Origin: Polymyxa betae
Lineage: Eukaryota > Endomyxa > Phytomyxea > Plasmodiophorida > Plasmodiophoridae
DNA length: 64,000 nt
Reading direction: 5' to 3'
Assembly: GCA_003693705.1 (NCBI GenBank)
Contig: RBZT01000525.1
Span: 1-64,000 of the forward strand
The position numbers and the translations under genes were made by a program. Of this stretch, positions 42,781 through 54,514 are shown piece by piece (positions within the stretch are counted from its first letter, which is position 1; each line of letters starts with the position of its first letter). The notes below the pieces were generated by a model, which saw nothing but the letters and a program-made list of their open reading frames with translations, searched no databases and was not told where the DNA came from.

Positions 42781-44903
42781 TGTAAATTCAACCTGAACAG
42801 GACCCGGAGCTCGCACCGACTATGCGACGGGCCATCGATCAGTAGCGCTGACGCAGGCCCGGCTCCCGATAGTTTACTGGGATCGTACAAAGTCGCCAGT
42901 ATTTAGCGGAGGGTCCCGGGCTGAGTCAGCCATTTTGTATGAGAATGCCAAAGCCTTCATAGCGAATAGAGAGGAAGGCCAGCCACCAGTACCTAAAAAA
43001 GGACCCGGCCGAGGTGATGGATGAGGAGATCCACACCTGGGTAAAGGACAAGCCGTTTTGAAACCATACAGAGGTTCGCCTAACGATGCCGTCACGGATC
43101 TTCTTATAAGTTTGATAAGATCGTGAAGGATAACGGTTGGACCAGCTTCCTTGAGAGCCCAAGAGAAAGCGGTCCAGCATGTGCTAAATGTCAGGATACT
43201 GCAGGCGCAGCCTGTGTAGTTTCTTGTTTCTGTCCGAAATAAAGTTTCGTTGCATGGTTGATTGAGGATAGCTGAGTTCGATCAGCGTCGTGTTTGGATC
43301 AACAACTCTGTTCTCATTCGTCGTAGTTCTTGTTTCCTTTGTTCCTGTCTTCGTCCTGTTTCTCATACTCTAACGCTATTGTTATCGCTATTGTTCTTAT
43401 ATTATATTCTTTCTTAGTTTATTCAACGTTGATTCATAACACTAAATAGGAATTAACATTGAAACTACCAGCGGGAAGCTCTTTCTTCGAATCCATCTAG
43501 TTCAACCACCTTGCATCTCACAGCCATCCGGCAACTATCTACGCAAGATTAAACCTCTTGAAAAATTCTCTTCAATAAAATTTATTCAAAATCTGTATAA
43601 TAAAGATTGCTTTGAAATTTTTGAGAGTGTTTGAAACACTTCACATTCGGGAACTGCGCGGTCCCCGGAAACTCTCTTTACAGAAACGTGCGAGGAACGC
43701 AACAGAATCTTAACTCGGAATTCTGTACGAATCTTTTCACAGCTTCTTTCATGTAGAAAGTGCGCCACGGAACTTTAACACCGCTACAGTGACCTAAAAC
43801 ATTGACCTGGTGGACCATCTCAGTGATCCAGCACACGTCCTGCTTGACTACGTTTTACCAGTTCGCATAGGTAGCGGAACGGCCGGAACCCGCGAAAATG
43901 TCCTGACGCAAACTTTTCTTGAACTGGCGCGGCCCGTACCGAATAATCGCTACAGAAGACCACTACCGTAGGTATGCCTTTTTACTGTTATCTCAAACTG
44001 GGCGCGATTTTTTCTTGCCAAGCAGGACGGTGTTTTGAGAAAAAGCATCAGGAAATGTCAGCCGGCAATTCCAAACGAAATACACTGACTGCAAACCGAC
44101 TACCGTCTTCCCCCGCACAAAACGCTTTCAATATTTCCAACTCAATATTTTCAACAAATTGGAAAACGTTTATATTTCCTCTGACATAAAGCATAGACGC
44201 TATAATCGAGGGCGTCAAACGGGTGCGTTATTTTTGTGACGAGGCAACTTGTCAAGGTGACTGATGAAAACCATGAAAACCACATGAAACCAGCAACTCC
44301 CACTTTTGCTATTCACCACAAGTGGGTTTACTCAACCCTGGGCCTGCCCGGCTCAAAACTGAAAGCCGGACTCTCCGGCGGCCGACGGTCGCTATGGCCA
44401 CCGTTGCGGTTGAGCGATTTATCTTGATTCAGAGGTTGACGAAGTCTCCCCGTAATCTCTCGTACCTTCCGGGATTTATGACAGTAAGAGCCCCCAGGGC
44501 GTGCGGATTTCATCAAGATTTTATCGTCAGCGGTTTACCTGTCCAGGCTGTACGCGCAGTCTTCAGCAAGCCGGAGTGAAGCTATCCCCCGGGCTGATAT
44601 ACCTTCTGCAGCCTGCTGATATCCAGTTCCTCCTCTCGTGAAAATTTTCGCGTCCTCCGCATGGTTGCTGCAACAAACAGACTCACATTGGTTCGTGCTG
44701 CTAAAAGCAACCTGGAAGGGGGTCCGTTTATAGAGAGAATTAAAGCCGCGCGCGATGCCATGGCCCATGACGGTGCCCACTGTTTTTTTAGCGGGTTTTT
44801 GTAGTGCTGATAAAATTGCGAGACCCGCCGTCGCGCCATCTTTGCAAAACGTCTTCCCAGCCCAACTGTTTGCAGTTACGACCCGCTCGTAACGCCATCG
44901 CAA
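42781..44903. other. 2.1 kb region without recognised host gene
   Basis: Many short ORFs on both strands and no exon chain. On the minus strand, frames at 42926-43180 and 43184-43366 could be relics. From about 44230 to 44900 the composition becomes richer in GC and the ORFs look bacterial (minus frames 44788-44985 and 44582-44839). I cannot identify the source. The Atg22-like start at 44904 directly abuts it. Confidence 0.4.
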
Positions 44904-47230
44904 ATGACAGCAGCCATGCCTCTTCCCGATCCAGACCTGCCGTGCGTCGATCTTCAGCCACCAAATGCTGATAAGACGAATTCAAAGTCGGATGCGTCGA
45001 TCCGCGAGCGCAAAGGCTACATGTTCATGAGCATCGCCAGAATGCCGTCAACCATCTTGGTTATTGGATATTTCCTTCCTTATGTATGCACTTCCTTTAA
45101 TTATTGTTTCATTGCTTATGCTGGCTTCTAGATTGCTCTAATGGGGAAGATGAACGTTGGTGAAAATGGCAAAGTTTCAGTGTTTGGTATAGCTGTGCAG
45201 CCGTCGTCGTTACCGCTTGTGTTTACGATGCTGTTCTCGGCGCTAAGCGTATTGCTATGTCCGATTGTTGGAGCCATTGCAGATTGCAGCCCGCATCGGA
45301 GGCGGATGCTAGCCTTAGCGAGCTTCAGTTCTGCTACGGCTCTGGGCCTATCATTCTTTGTCACATTTCATCATACATTATGGTGGCTTGGGGGTATCGT
45401 AATCACAGCGACACTGGTTTTCTCGACGGCCTCCGATCTTCTTGTTAATTCATATCTGCCAGAGATCACATGTAAAACTGTCTTGTTATCGTTTGGCGAC
45501 TCTCTGATCTCTTACTATAGCTGATGACGCCCAGCGAAGCAAGCTTTCAGCAAAAGCTAACCTGTGTGGATTTACTATACAGGTCGTATTTGCTGCCATG
45601 GTTTATGTAGCTGTCTCTAAAGGCAAGGCAGATCTCTCTATCAAAGTCAGTCGAAATCAGCGTCTTTGCGTTTATTGAGGTTTCTGAATCCGTTCTAGGG
45701 AGGTTTATTTGACATGCCAAACGACAGCGCAAAATGGATGTTTCGCAACGATCTGAATGGTCTGTCATCATCTACGAGGAATTATGAGATATGTGGTAAA
45801 GACGAGCGTTGCATGCAGAAGACGGTTCCTCATAAATTCCCAACGTCTCATTACCTCAGGTATATCTCATTTCTTTGTTGTTGTTGATTGATCGCCAATG
45901 TTGAGCTTCTGTACTGATCGTGGCGACAACTGATGGCGGTTCATAGTCTCAATATTGATTCGAATTTCGCCCTACACCAGAAAGAGCAACTTGAAGGCTC
46001 CCAACTCAGTGATCGGTGGGTGCGACTTAATGTTGTGCTGAAATCTAATGAACCAGCTGGATTCTCTGGCGGTCAAGTGCAGCTTCGCTTATGGCCTGCA
46101 AAGGATGGCGAAGCTCTGGATGTCATACAGAGTGATTGGGAAACCATCAACAATGACGTTCTGCGGCTCGTTACTTTGGAGAATGTATTATTTATATTAT
46201 TTTTCCACCTCCTTTGTATTCACTGTCTTGTTAGACACTCCCAGTTGACACTACAAACTTACTCTACGAAATTGCTTTTCGATCTTCACTAGACAAGACC
46301 CAACTTCAAATTGAAAAGGTGACCTGGTTTTTACACCTTTTGTCATAAATTTCATTTCTGTGGTTTAGATTGAAGTGATGTCGAAACCAAACAGCGGTAT
46401 CCCATTCGCGGTTGCTTTTTGTGGAATCTGGTATGCTCTCTGGACGTTCTTTGCCATTCGAAAGCTCGGCAAGCGGAGCAAACGTGGCGATTTTAAGCTG
46501 ACATTCTTCAATCTAATTGGTCATTCTTTTGTCGACCTTGGTGATCAGTTGCAGCATGAATTTCGGTTGGATATTTATATTATATTTAGGGCATCGAATT
46601 CGTCGTACTTGCCACAATTCCAAGTTGTCAAGGTTTATGATTGCCTTAGCTTTATATTCGGCCTCAGCAGGGACTTCCGTTACCATGGCTACTACGTTTT
46701 TCACAAACAACCTTGGAATCGCCAATGGTTCAGCCGGCGTGATATTGTGTTGCGCTATTCTTTTTGGAGCAATTGGAGCTTTTCTATATGCCTGGATGGG
46801 AAGTCAGATCGGATATGGACGAGCTCTGGCCGTCTCCTATTTCCAATGGATTATCACCTTGCTTCTAACCTATTCGCTCTTGCATGGGCCCAAAGATGTT
46901 GGCTGGATGTTCCTGATTGTTCCCATTTTGGGTCTTTGCTTTGGCGGAAGCTTAACGCTTGCACGATCAGTGTATGCGTCAATGATCGAACCAGGAACAG
47001 AAGCCGAGATGTTTGGAATGTTCAACTTTTGTCAGTGCTCGTTAGGCTGGGCAGCAATTCTGCTGTTTACCTTTGTCAACGAGGCGACAAATTGTCTTCG
47101 AACTGGATTTTTGTCTCAAATCGTGTTCCTGTTACCTGCATTGATTCTTCAACTAAGTATTGAATTCGAATGGAAAATGCCGAAACAGCAACCGGCTGTC
47201 GCTTTAGATAGTGTTGCTGAATCCAGATAA
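44904..47230 (+). CDS. Atg22/UMF1-family MFS transporter with large loop insertion
   Basis: Exons: 44904-45083, 45132-45471, 45521-45645, 45699-45859, 45947-46184, 46235-46318, 46369-46519, 46590-47230; 639 aa, against about 500 for yeast Atg22. TM1 is MSIARMPSTILVIGYFLPY; exon 2 holds three TM helices with GAIADCSPHRRRM (MFS loop 2-3); TM5 is in exon 3. Exons 4-6 then encode about 160 hydrophilic residues (MPNDSAKWMFRND, CGKDERCMQKTV, WVRLNVVLKSNEP) before TM6 AFCGIWYALWTFF. Exon 8 adds RFMIALALYSASAG, LFGAIGAFLYAWMG and four more helices. Related proteins export amino acids from vacuoles. The start lies at the edge of a strange region, so MFMSIARM at 45021 is an alternative. Confidence 0.8.
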
Positions 47231-48054
47231 TATTTAATTCACCATTAAGCCACCTACTAAACCTTTTCAAGATGCTTTAAGCTTCATCGATACCTATCGT
47301 AGGCTCGATATGTATCCAAATGCATGTGAAATAATGTCGCTATGGCTTGCCAATTCGAAAGAGTCTTTTCCGAATTGACTTTCCTTGACTTCGAGGATAT
47401 AACCGCATCAAGCGTAGGATATATAGCTTAAGGTCACTTCGACAGAACTGATAGTTGAAACGAATGCTCAAGAAGAGTGGGTTTTGGCCAGTTCGTCGCA
47501 TTATGTTTGCAGTAGGTATGGTGATCGAGTGGGAAAAAATGAAGCAGATCAAATTTATACTTAGATATAAGCCTCAGCAAGCTGTGACTCCTCTGATATC
47601 GCAGCATTTCGTTGCACTTATCGTAATCAAATAGGCTAACTTTCGACGGATGTGTGAATAGAAGACGACATCAGTGATTATGATCTACTCGTTACGCTAC
47701 ATAGGCGCCATCCATGTCAAAGGATCAGAATTAAAAGACATTGGTACCCTCGAAGCCATACAACGACTCAATCCCAACCAACAGCACCTGATCTGTGCCA
47801 GGTAAATGAAAGACTTATCACAATCAGATCGGAATGAGTCAATGGCACTGAAGGTATAGAACAGCAGCAGTTAAGTGCCGAGCGAGGGTTCCGAAAGAAG
47901 ATTGCACTTGTACGCATCGACCAACAGAATGTTCTGACTGAGCCTAAGTGAAGGCGCTGTTCCTTGAAACACCAACCATGCCGGCTCAACGGCCGCAAAT
48001 TCAACCATTTTGGGCGTATCGAAGGGTAAATTCATTTTAAAAAAATTTGGATTC
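47231..48054. other. Gap upstream of the alcohol dehydrogenase
   Basis: 824 bp; no exon, RNA or repeat is supported. Confidence 0.45.
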
Positions 48055-49352
48055 ATGAACGCAGCTGTTAATTACATGGCTGGCAAGCTCGGAACTCGAG
48101 ATGTCCCCTTAACCACGGGGATGCCTCAGAGCAGCACAGAAACAATGCATGCTATTACATGGAATGGGACGTATGATGTTAGCTACAACGAAGTGCCGAA
48201 ACCGGTTGTTTCCGATCCCGGCGATGCCTTGGTTCGCGTCACCGCTACCACCATTTGCGGATCTGATCTCCATGCTTATGCTAAGGAGATTCAAGGGTTC
48301 CGAAAAGGAATGATTTTAGGTGATGAAGAAATTAGAGGAAAGCCCTGCCCTTGATATCATTTTTATCAGGCCACGAAGCAATAGGAATCATTGAAGAAGT
48401 CGGTGAAGGCGTCCGAAAGCTTAAAGTGGGCGATCGTGTCGTGTTGTCGTTCTGCATATCATGTGGGCAATGCAGTCATTGCAAGCGCGGCCAATGGTCA
48501 GGCTGCGAGAAAACCAACCCGACAAAGTTGATGAAAGGAATGTATGGACATACATTTAGCGGGATCTATGGCTATGGCGAACTCGGCGGCTCGTTTGCTG
48601 GATCGCAAGCCGAATACGTTCGCGTTCCTATTGCGGAAGTTAATTGTCTAAAGCTGCCTGAGTCCGTTCCAGATGAGAAAGGCCTTTACCTTTCTGATAT
48701 TGCGGTCACGTCGTTCCATGCAGCCGTTGACCTTGGCCAGGTTCAAAAGGGCGACGTGGTGGCAATCTGGGGTGCTGGTCCCATCGGCATGCTGACAGCG
48801 AAATGGTGTGAGATCTATGGCGCCAAACAGATTTACGTGATTGAAAATGTCCCTGAACGTATCTCGTTGGTTGAACAAAATATTCGAGGAGCGGATTCGA
48901 TCAACTTTGATGATGTCAACGTGACTGAAGAGCTGCAGAAATTATGCCCAGAAGGTGTCGATGTTGCAATCGAATGTGCAGGATTCCGGTATGCGAAATC
49001 AAGTTTGCATAAAGCCGAGCGTGCTATGAAGATGGAGACGGATACAGCCGAACTTGTGAACGAATGCATCTACGCCACGAAGCTGTATGGGCGTGTCGTG
49101 CTGATTGCTGATTACGTCGGGTACACAAACCATTTCAATATTGGGGCGCTTATGGAGAAGCATATCTATCTATCAGGTGGTCAATGCCCTGTCCAGGCCT
49201 GCTGGGATCGCGTCCTGCATCATATTGAGAAAGGCGATTTCGACCCAACAATCTGTGTTACACATCGCGGCAAGCTGGAGGATGCACCTGTTTTCTATTC
49301 CAAGATGTTTTACAAAGAGGACGGCATCGTTAAAACGTTTTTACGACCATGA
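48055..49352 (+). CDS. Zinc-dependent alcohol dehydrogenase (formaldehyde dehydrogenase-like)
   Basis: Exons 48055-48319 and 48370-49352, giving 415 aa. Catalytic zinc site: TTICGSDLHAY and GHEAIGIIEEVGEGV. Structural zinc loop: SFCISCGQCSHCKRGQWSGC with four spaced Cys. NAD(P) fold: VAIWGAGPIGMLTAKWC. The long insert and the pattern HTFSGIYGYGELGGSFAGSQ and AEYVRVPIAEVN resemble glutathione-independent formaldehyde dehydrogenase / threonine dehydrogenase-like medium-chain enzymes of bacteria and fungi. No targeting peptide is obvious. An upstream non-ATG frame opens to 48010. Confidence 0.9.
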
Positions 49353-49966
49353 AAGCAATTCCCGATATAGCTCGTTATAGCAATCTCCCCTTAGTTCGTT
49401 ATAAAATTCTTAGTTTCGGAAACTTGAGTTCAAAACTGTCAGGTAGATTCAAGCAGACTTGACGGACTGCAGGCTGCGATTGTAAAGCAGCAGCTATAGA
49501 ACTGCAGGCGACAGAGGCGGGCGATTAGTCCATAGGCTGTGTTAGCTGATGGCAGCTTAAGGGTCGAGCAAGAAGAAGTCAAGAACTGCGATGATGTTGA
49601 AGGTGAGAATTGCGTCCTATCATTTCCAGGGGCGCTGTCTCCCGGCCCTGTCAGCCTCGTATTATATTGTGGTGTTCTGGGGTGCCAGTTGTAGGGCATT
49701 GGGGTGTCAGTAGACGCCACGCGTCGGCTTAACCACAATGCATGTGGAACCGAGCCCCACGCAGACACAGGAGCTTCAGTATCTGGAGATAGCTCAGCTC
49801 TATCACTTGTTGCGGCTGAGGTCGCTGTCCAATGTGGGTAGAAAGCAAGAGAGAGAGACAAATAGAGACAGCCAAACGATTAATGACTGATTTTTGATGA
49901 CAGCCGCCATTTCTGAATCGGACGCTGAAGTTTTTTCGGAATGGTGTCCGCCGTCGCCGGAGGCGA
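49353..49966. promoter_or_regulatory. Gap between ADH and Su(z)12
   Basis: A minus-strand frame (49861-49439) stays open for 140 codons without an ATG at its head and is Ser/Thr/Pro-rich; not called. The 3' part, from 49897, also has a plus-strand ATG frame that could be an alternative first exon of the Su(z)12 gene. Confidence 0.3.
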
Positions 49967-51725
49967 ATGGCGTTATCCGAGTTATTGCCGATCAGATTGT
50001 GCCAGATGACGAGCGGCAATACTGAAGTCAGGAAGCGCCTATCAATACTGGTGAGTAAAATTGAATCACAAAACGTCCGATTTCATCGTCTGGCTTGTTT
50101 TCTGGTGAAAAACGAGAGGCTGATTGATTCCAACGAATTTGTGCTTCCGGATACTCATGAGCCTGGAACTTTGCTGCTTCTGTCGTTTGATTACAATTTT
50201 CTCGATTGTCGCTATGACGAACGAAATTGGATCGTAATCGGCTATGTGAGAATATCGCATTAGATCTTCAATCGGGATAACATCCTGAATAGGTCTACGA
50301 CGAAGGCACAGCTGAGCCACAAGCCGCTTTCGAATTGGATCTTGCTCATTTATTTAAGGTGAGAGACTTTTGGTCTCGTTAAGGTTCCCACTGTAAGTAT
50401 GACTTATTCATAGACTTTCATGAGAAGGTTGTCGGATATAGTCATCGACGTTGCTCTTGAGCATCCAATAGTACGTAGCTAACATGTCCATCATTGCATT
50501 GTTCATTAAAGCTATTTAGCATGAAACCGAGGTGGGTCGAATGCAGTTGCAACTTTCGTGGTGGTTCACTGCGGATGCCCAATCCAATTTTTTTTCGAAA
50601 CCTGTTCCGGCTAAGCTAGACCCCGTAACAAGCGAGATAACATTCAAATATTCGTGGAAAGGAGGCAAACAGCGTCATTGTGAGGCATTATCTTGGACTT
50701 CTAACTCTCGTTGCCCGTTCTGTTTCTTCATCTGTCCCGATGTCAGATCGCTGGTTCTGCATGTATCACTTTCCCATGATCGGCTTGATATCCGCTTCCA
50801 TTCTACAACCATTTTTCTAGAACCGGTTACTTGTCATTCTAAGATCAAGCCAGTTGAATCAATGAGTGTCATTGGTGGTCGTTATACTTGCAAGTTACTG
50901 ACAGACCGTATCTTGAAAGACCGTCTTTTGACTGCACGGCAAGCTGATGCTGTTGATGATGCTCGTAAAAGGCGCAGAACGGTTTCAAAATCAGTACAGC
51001 CAGCGCAACCAGTTTCGGCTCCGCCCAAGCCAAAGCGGTCTAACGGAAAGGTGAATGGCAAAGTAGTAAGCTTTTCTGTTTCTATGAAAGTTTCCTTACT
51101 TATTTTCTTCCATAAGGCTGCAGTGTCGAAAGCCAAACCATTTTCTGAAATCGTATACCATCATGGTTCCTTTTTTGTCCCCGTAAGAGTTGGAGAGTTG
51201 CCTGAAGGCTATAAAGATAGCGATCTGGAAATTGACGATGCATGGATATTGTCCCAACAAAACCAGGTATGCTCGTTGCCCATCTAGTTTGAGATTAACG
51301 TCTTATTGTCTGGTTAAACAGACAATTGCTATGTTTGAAGATGTTGAGAACGACGAGAAAGAACTAATGATCCTTTGGAATGAATTGAGGAAAAAGCAAC
51401 CGGAGATTATATCAGATAAAGACCTTGCCCCATTTTGTGAAACATTTGCTACGACCATTCGTCGACATGATCGACGACTTAGGAAGGTATTATGACATCT
51501 TCATTGAGCGGTTGATTGTTCACAGTTGTTTGATAGGCGCTGTTAAATCATTTATTGGTGCTTTGGGAGTTCGGATTGCTCTCAAGTTCACAGGTCAAGA
51601 GAATCATCAGTATCTACGATGGACGAGATGAATGTCCCGATAGCAAAATTGATTATCATCAATCGGATGGGAAAGTTAATTATAACCAATCCGATATGAA
51701 ATTTACTGTAACCAATTTTCTATGA
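49967..51725 (+). CDS. Su(z)12-like Polycomb repressive complex 2 subunit (VEFS box)
   Basis: Scaffold for EZH2-type H3K27 methylation. First exon 49967 to about 50247 (MALSELLPIRLCQMTSGN...), small exons to 50500, then about 50520-51066, 51117-51266, 51322-51486 and 51538-51725. The C2H2 finger is SRCPFCFFICPDVRSLVLHV with SLSHDRLDIRFH. The VEFS box follows: FSEIVYHHGSFFVPVRVGEL, DAWILSQQNQTIAMFEDVEN, EKELMILWNELRKKQPEIIS, FATTIRRHDRRLRKALLNHL, then VLWEFGLLSSSQVKRIISIY. The order and spacing match SUZ12, EMF2 and VRN2. The 5' exons are less certain. The last 30 residues are coded by three short DNA repeats (51646-51725). Confidence 0.85.
51646..51725 (+). repeat. Three imperfect 26-27 bp tandem repeats at the 3' end of the Su(z)12 gene
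   Basis: Units begin AAATTGATTATCATCAATCGG, AAAGTTAATTATAACCAATCC and AAATTTACTGTAACCAATTTT. They encode Tyr-His/Asn-Gln-Ser-Asp style repeats ending the protein. Confidence 0.6.
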
Positions 51726-51869
51726 TTATTTAATGTATATTGTTATTAAACCATATTCCAAGCTTGTAGATCCCTATGGTGTAATGTGATGTGAGGATTA
51801 GATAAATATTTGTTTTAATAGTTCTATATTACAATAGTTCGTTATACGTTACGTACGTTTTTGTGACAA

Positions 51870-54269
51870 TTACAATTTGAAATCATAATCTGCATTGAAA
51901 TCAGCCATATGTGACAAAGAATCCAAATTGAAATTTTGCAAAGCTGCTGCAAAGTTTTGCTGAACTAGCTGACCCTCTCCAAACCGAATGGCTAATTGCA
52001 GGATCATTAGCAACTGTTGAATGCCAATAGGATATGGTATGGAACTGGAAATAGATTCCATTTGGGCATTCTCAACAGTGACGCCCAGATCCGCAATTAT
52101 TTGCTTAAATTCATCGGCGTTCTGTACTTGAGGGACTTGATAGATGGCTTTGAAAACTTTACCGAACTCCATTGACTGGATAGCGCTATAATTATTAGTA
52201 GTTCCGATAATCATCAAGCGACGTTTGGCATTAGGCGGTGGATGGGTTAATTTCACAAGTAAAGCTTGCAAGACTGCATTTGAGAACCGAGGTCCTACTG
52301 GGGTATATTCTAATAGCCGCTCAATGCCGTCCAGAATAATAATGCTTGCAGAGGATTTATAAGCGTCGTTGAAGACCTAAATAATTATGAGAAAGGTTGC
52401 AAAGTCAAGTTGGAACACAACCTTCATCAGCTTCGCGACTTTCTCGTTTTCAGATAGTCCCAGATAATCGTTAGGGGCAACGAGCTTGACGAAAGGAACG
52501 TCTGATTGAACAGCAAGCTGAGCAGCGATGGCAGTCTTCCCGCAGCCAGGCGGACCATGTAACAGCACCGATACTAAGGGTGTATCATCAGACTCTTTGA
52601 TATGCCTCACGAACATCAAGCCTAGATTATAATAAGACAGCAAAAAGCGAGAGGCGTTTTTCTGACTGACATTTATCCATAAATTTCTTGAAAGCCTCAC
52701 CGTATTCGATAAATCCATTACGCAGGCAGAGCTTCAGATCTTCTCCACTGACACCAAAAGCAGGGATAATCTCCAGAAGCGCTTGCTCGAAATGTTGCAT
52801 TCGAACTAAGATATCACTGACCGATTTTACGTCGACTTTATCTCCGGCCTTGATATCAATGTTGCCATACAGCGCAAAGGAGACGGCGCTTTTCACCAAA
52901 CCGGCAAGCTCGGCCCCGCTGAAATTCTTTGTCTGTTGAGCCAACGAGCGTATGTTCACATCACTGTGCAAACAGCCAGATTCGCGCATCGCCCTCGTAT
53001 GGATCATTAGAATATCGTGACGGCCGTTTTCGTCAGGCAGCCCAATCTCAACGTGAACCTCGAGACGACCTGGACGAAGCAATGCCTCATCAATCATATC
53101 TTTGCGGTTGGTCATTCCAATGACCAAAATATTGTTCAGCGAGTTGACACCATCGATTTTACTCAGAAGCTGGTTGACGACAGTATCATGAACCCCAGTA
53201 CCACCACCGGTCGTTCCACGCTGCTTACAAATCGCATCGATTTCATCAAAAATGATAATGTGAAGGTCTGCATGCTCCTTGTTCTGAGCGTAATCCGCCT
53301 CTGCGTCTTCAAACAGTTTCCGAATATTCTCCTCGGATTGTCCGACGAATTTGTTGAGAATTTCAGGACCGTTGACGACCTTGGGCTCCCTTCCGTTCAG
53401 CATCTTTCCGATCTGCCTGGCGATCAACGTCTTTCCTGTCCCTGGCGGGCCGTGGAGCAGCATACCACGAACATGCGAAATCCCGAGCTTCTCAACAACA
53501 TCGGGAGGAAACGTTCGGGAGGCGAACGCTCTTCGGAAAATTTGACCAAATTCCTCGTCCAAACCGCCAATTCCCATATCAGAAAATTTGAACGAAGGTC
53601 TCAGGATGTTGTTTCGCGATTGCGATTTGCTTTTGATTAAATTGAGCAGCTGGTCTTTCTTATTGGTTTCGAACGATATTGCAGTGGTTCCAGGCAGGAT
53701 TGCCCCGAATCGAACCAAGGAGAATGGTTCCGATTTGCCGAGGTCGACAATTTCGACTGATTGTACAGTAAACTTGATACCAGTGCCTTGAAAATCAGCG
53801 ACGAAAATCTGTCCTTTAGACCAAAGCTGGTCCGACATTCGTCGCTGGACGTGTTCTATCAAAGCATCTTCTTCGAGATTGAATCGAATGGTTTTTAGAA
53901 GAGACACTTCGATTTGCAGGAAAGCAAGATTGAAGTTGGATTTAGGCGGGATAACCAGCGATTTCACCTGACAGTTGTCTGACAGGGATGCACGAAGAGC
54001 GCTTCTTTGAAGCGCGTTCAAGCCAATCGATCCCTTCTCCAGGCTGTTCTCAGACCTATCTCATGAAATAAATTAACAATTCGCTCGGCAAAACAAGTTC
54101 CATACCGTATTTCGTAGACCAGTTCATCGTTGATAGAGACAAATGCTGTGTCATTATGGGTCGGTCGAATCAGAGCGGCATCTGCAGGACTAATAAAGAC
54201 AGCATTGGTATAGGCTAAGCTCTGCGATGGTAAGTTAACCACTTTGAGCAACGCAGCCGGAGCCTGCAT
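51870..54269 (-). CDS. NSF: N-ethylmaleimide-sensitive fusion protein (NSF/Sec18)
   Basis: AAA+ ATPase that disassembles SNARE complexes. Minus-strand exons are 54106-54269, 52671-54055, 52422-52621 and 51870-52376, giving 751 aa (human 744). The N domain begins MQAPAALLKVVNLPSQSLAY and ends SLEKGSIGLNALQR. D1 has KFSDMGIGGLDEEFGQIFRR, Walker A GPPGTGKTL, Walker B IIIFDEIDAICKQRG, MTNRKDMIDEALLRPGRLE with the arginine fingers. D2 has LLHGPPGCGKTAIAAQLA, IIILDGIERLLEY with Asp-Gly in Walker B, VGPRFSNAVLQALLVKL and IIGTTN. The D2 Walker B is DGIE, where animal NSF has DDIE and D2 mainly supports hexamerisation. Confidence 0.96.
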
Positions 54270-54514
54270 CGTTGGGAGTTGATCAGACGAACCGTCGACA
54301 AAACCCCAAATGGTACTGAGCCTTGGAGAATGAGACTGCTAAAATCTCCAAGCCTGATATTTCTATGCGTGCAACTTTTTTTTTGATTTTCTGTAATATC
54401 CACTTATGCAAGAGGGCTGCGCTACACGCACTTCAACGAAACATCGCAGACTGCTTTTTTTGTTAGCAAAGTACTGAGAATGAACGCTTAACAGTTGGAT
54501 CTCAACAGTCAACA
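54270..54514. promoter_or_regulatory. Divergent region, NSF / C18orf63-like
   Basis: Short intergenic stretch, no exon supported. Confidence 0.3.

Noticed and set aside
42926-43366. Minus-strand ORFs as retrotransposon gag or pol
   Set aside because: No zinc knuckle, reverse transcriptase motif, terminal repeats or target duplications visible.
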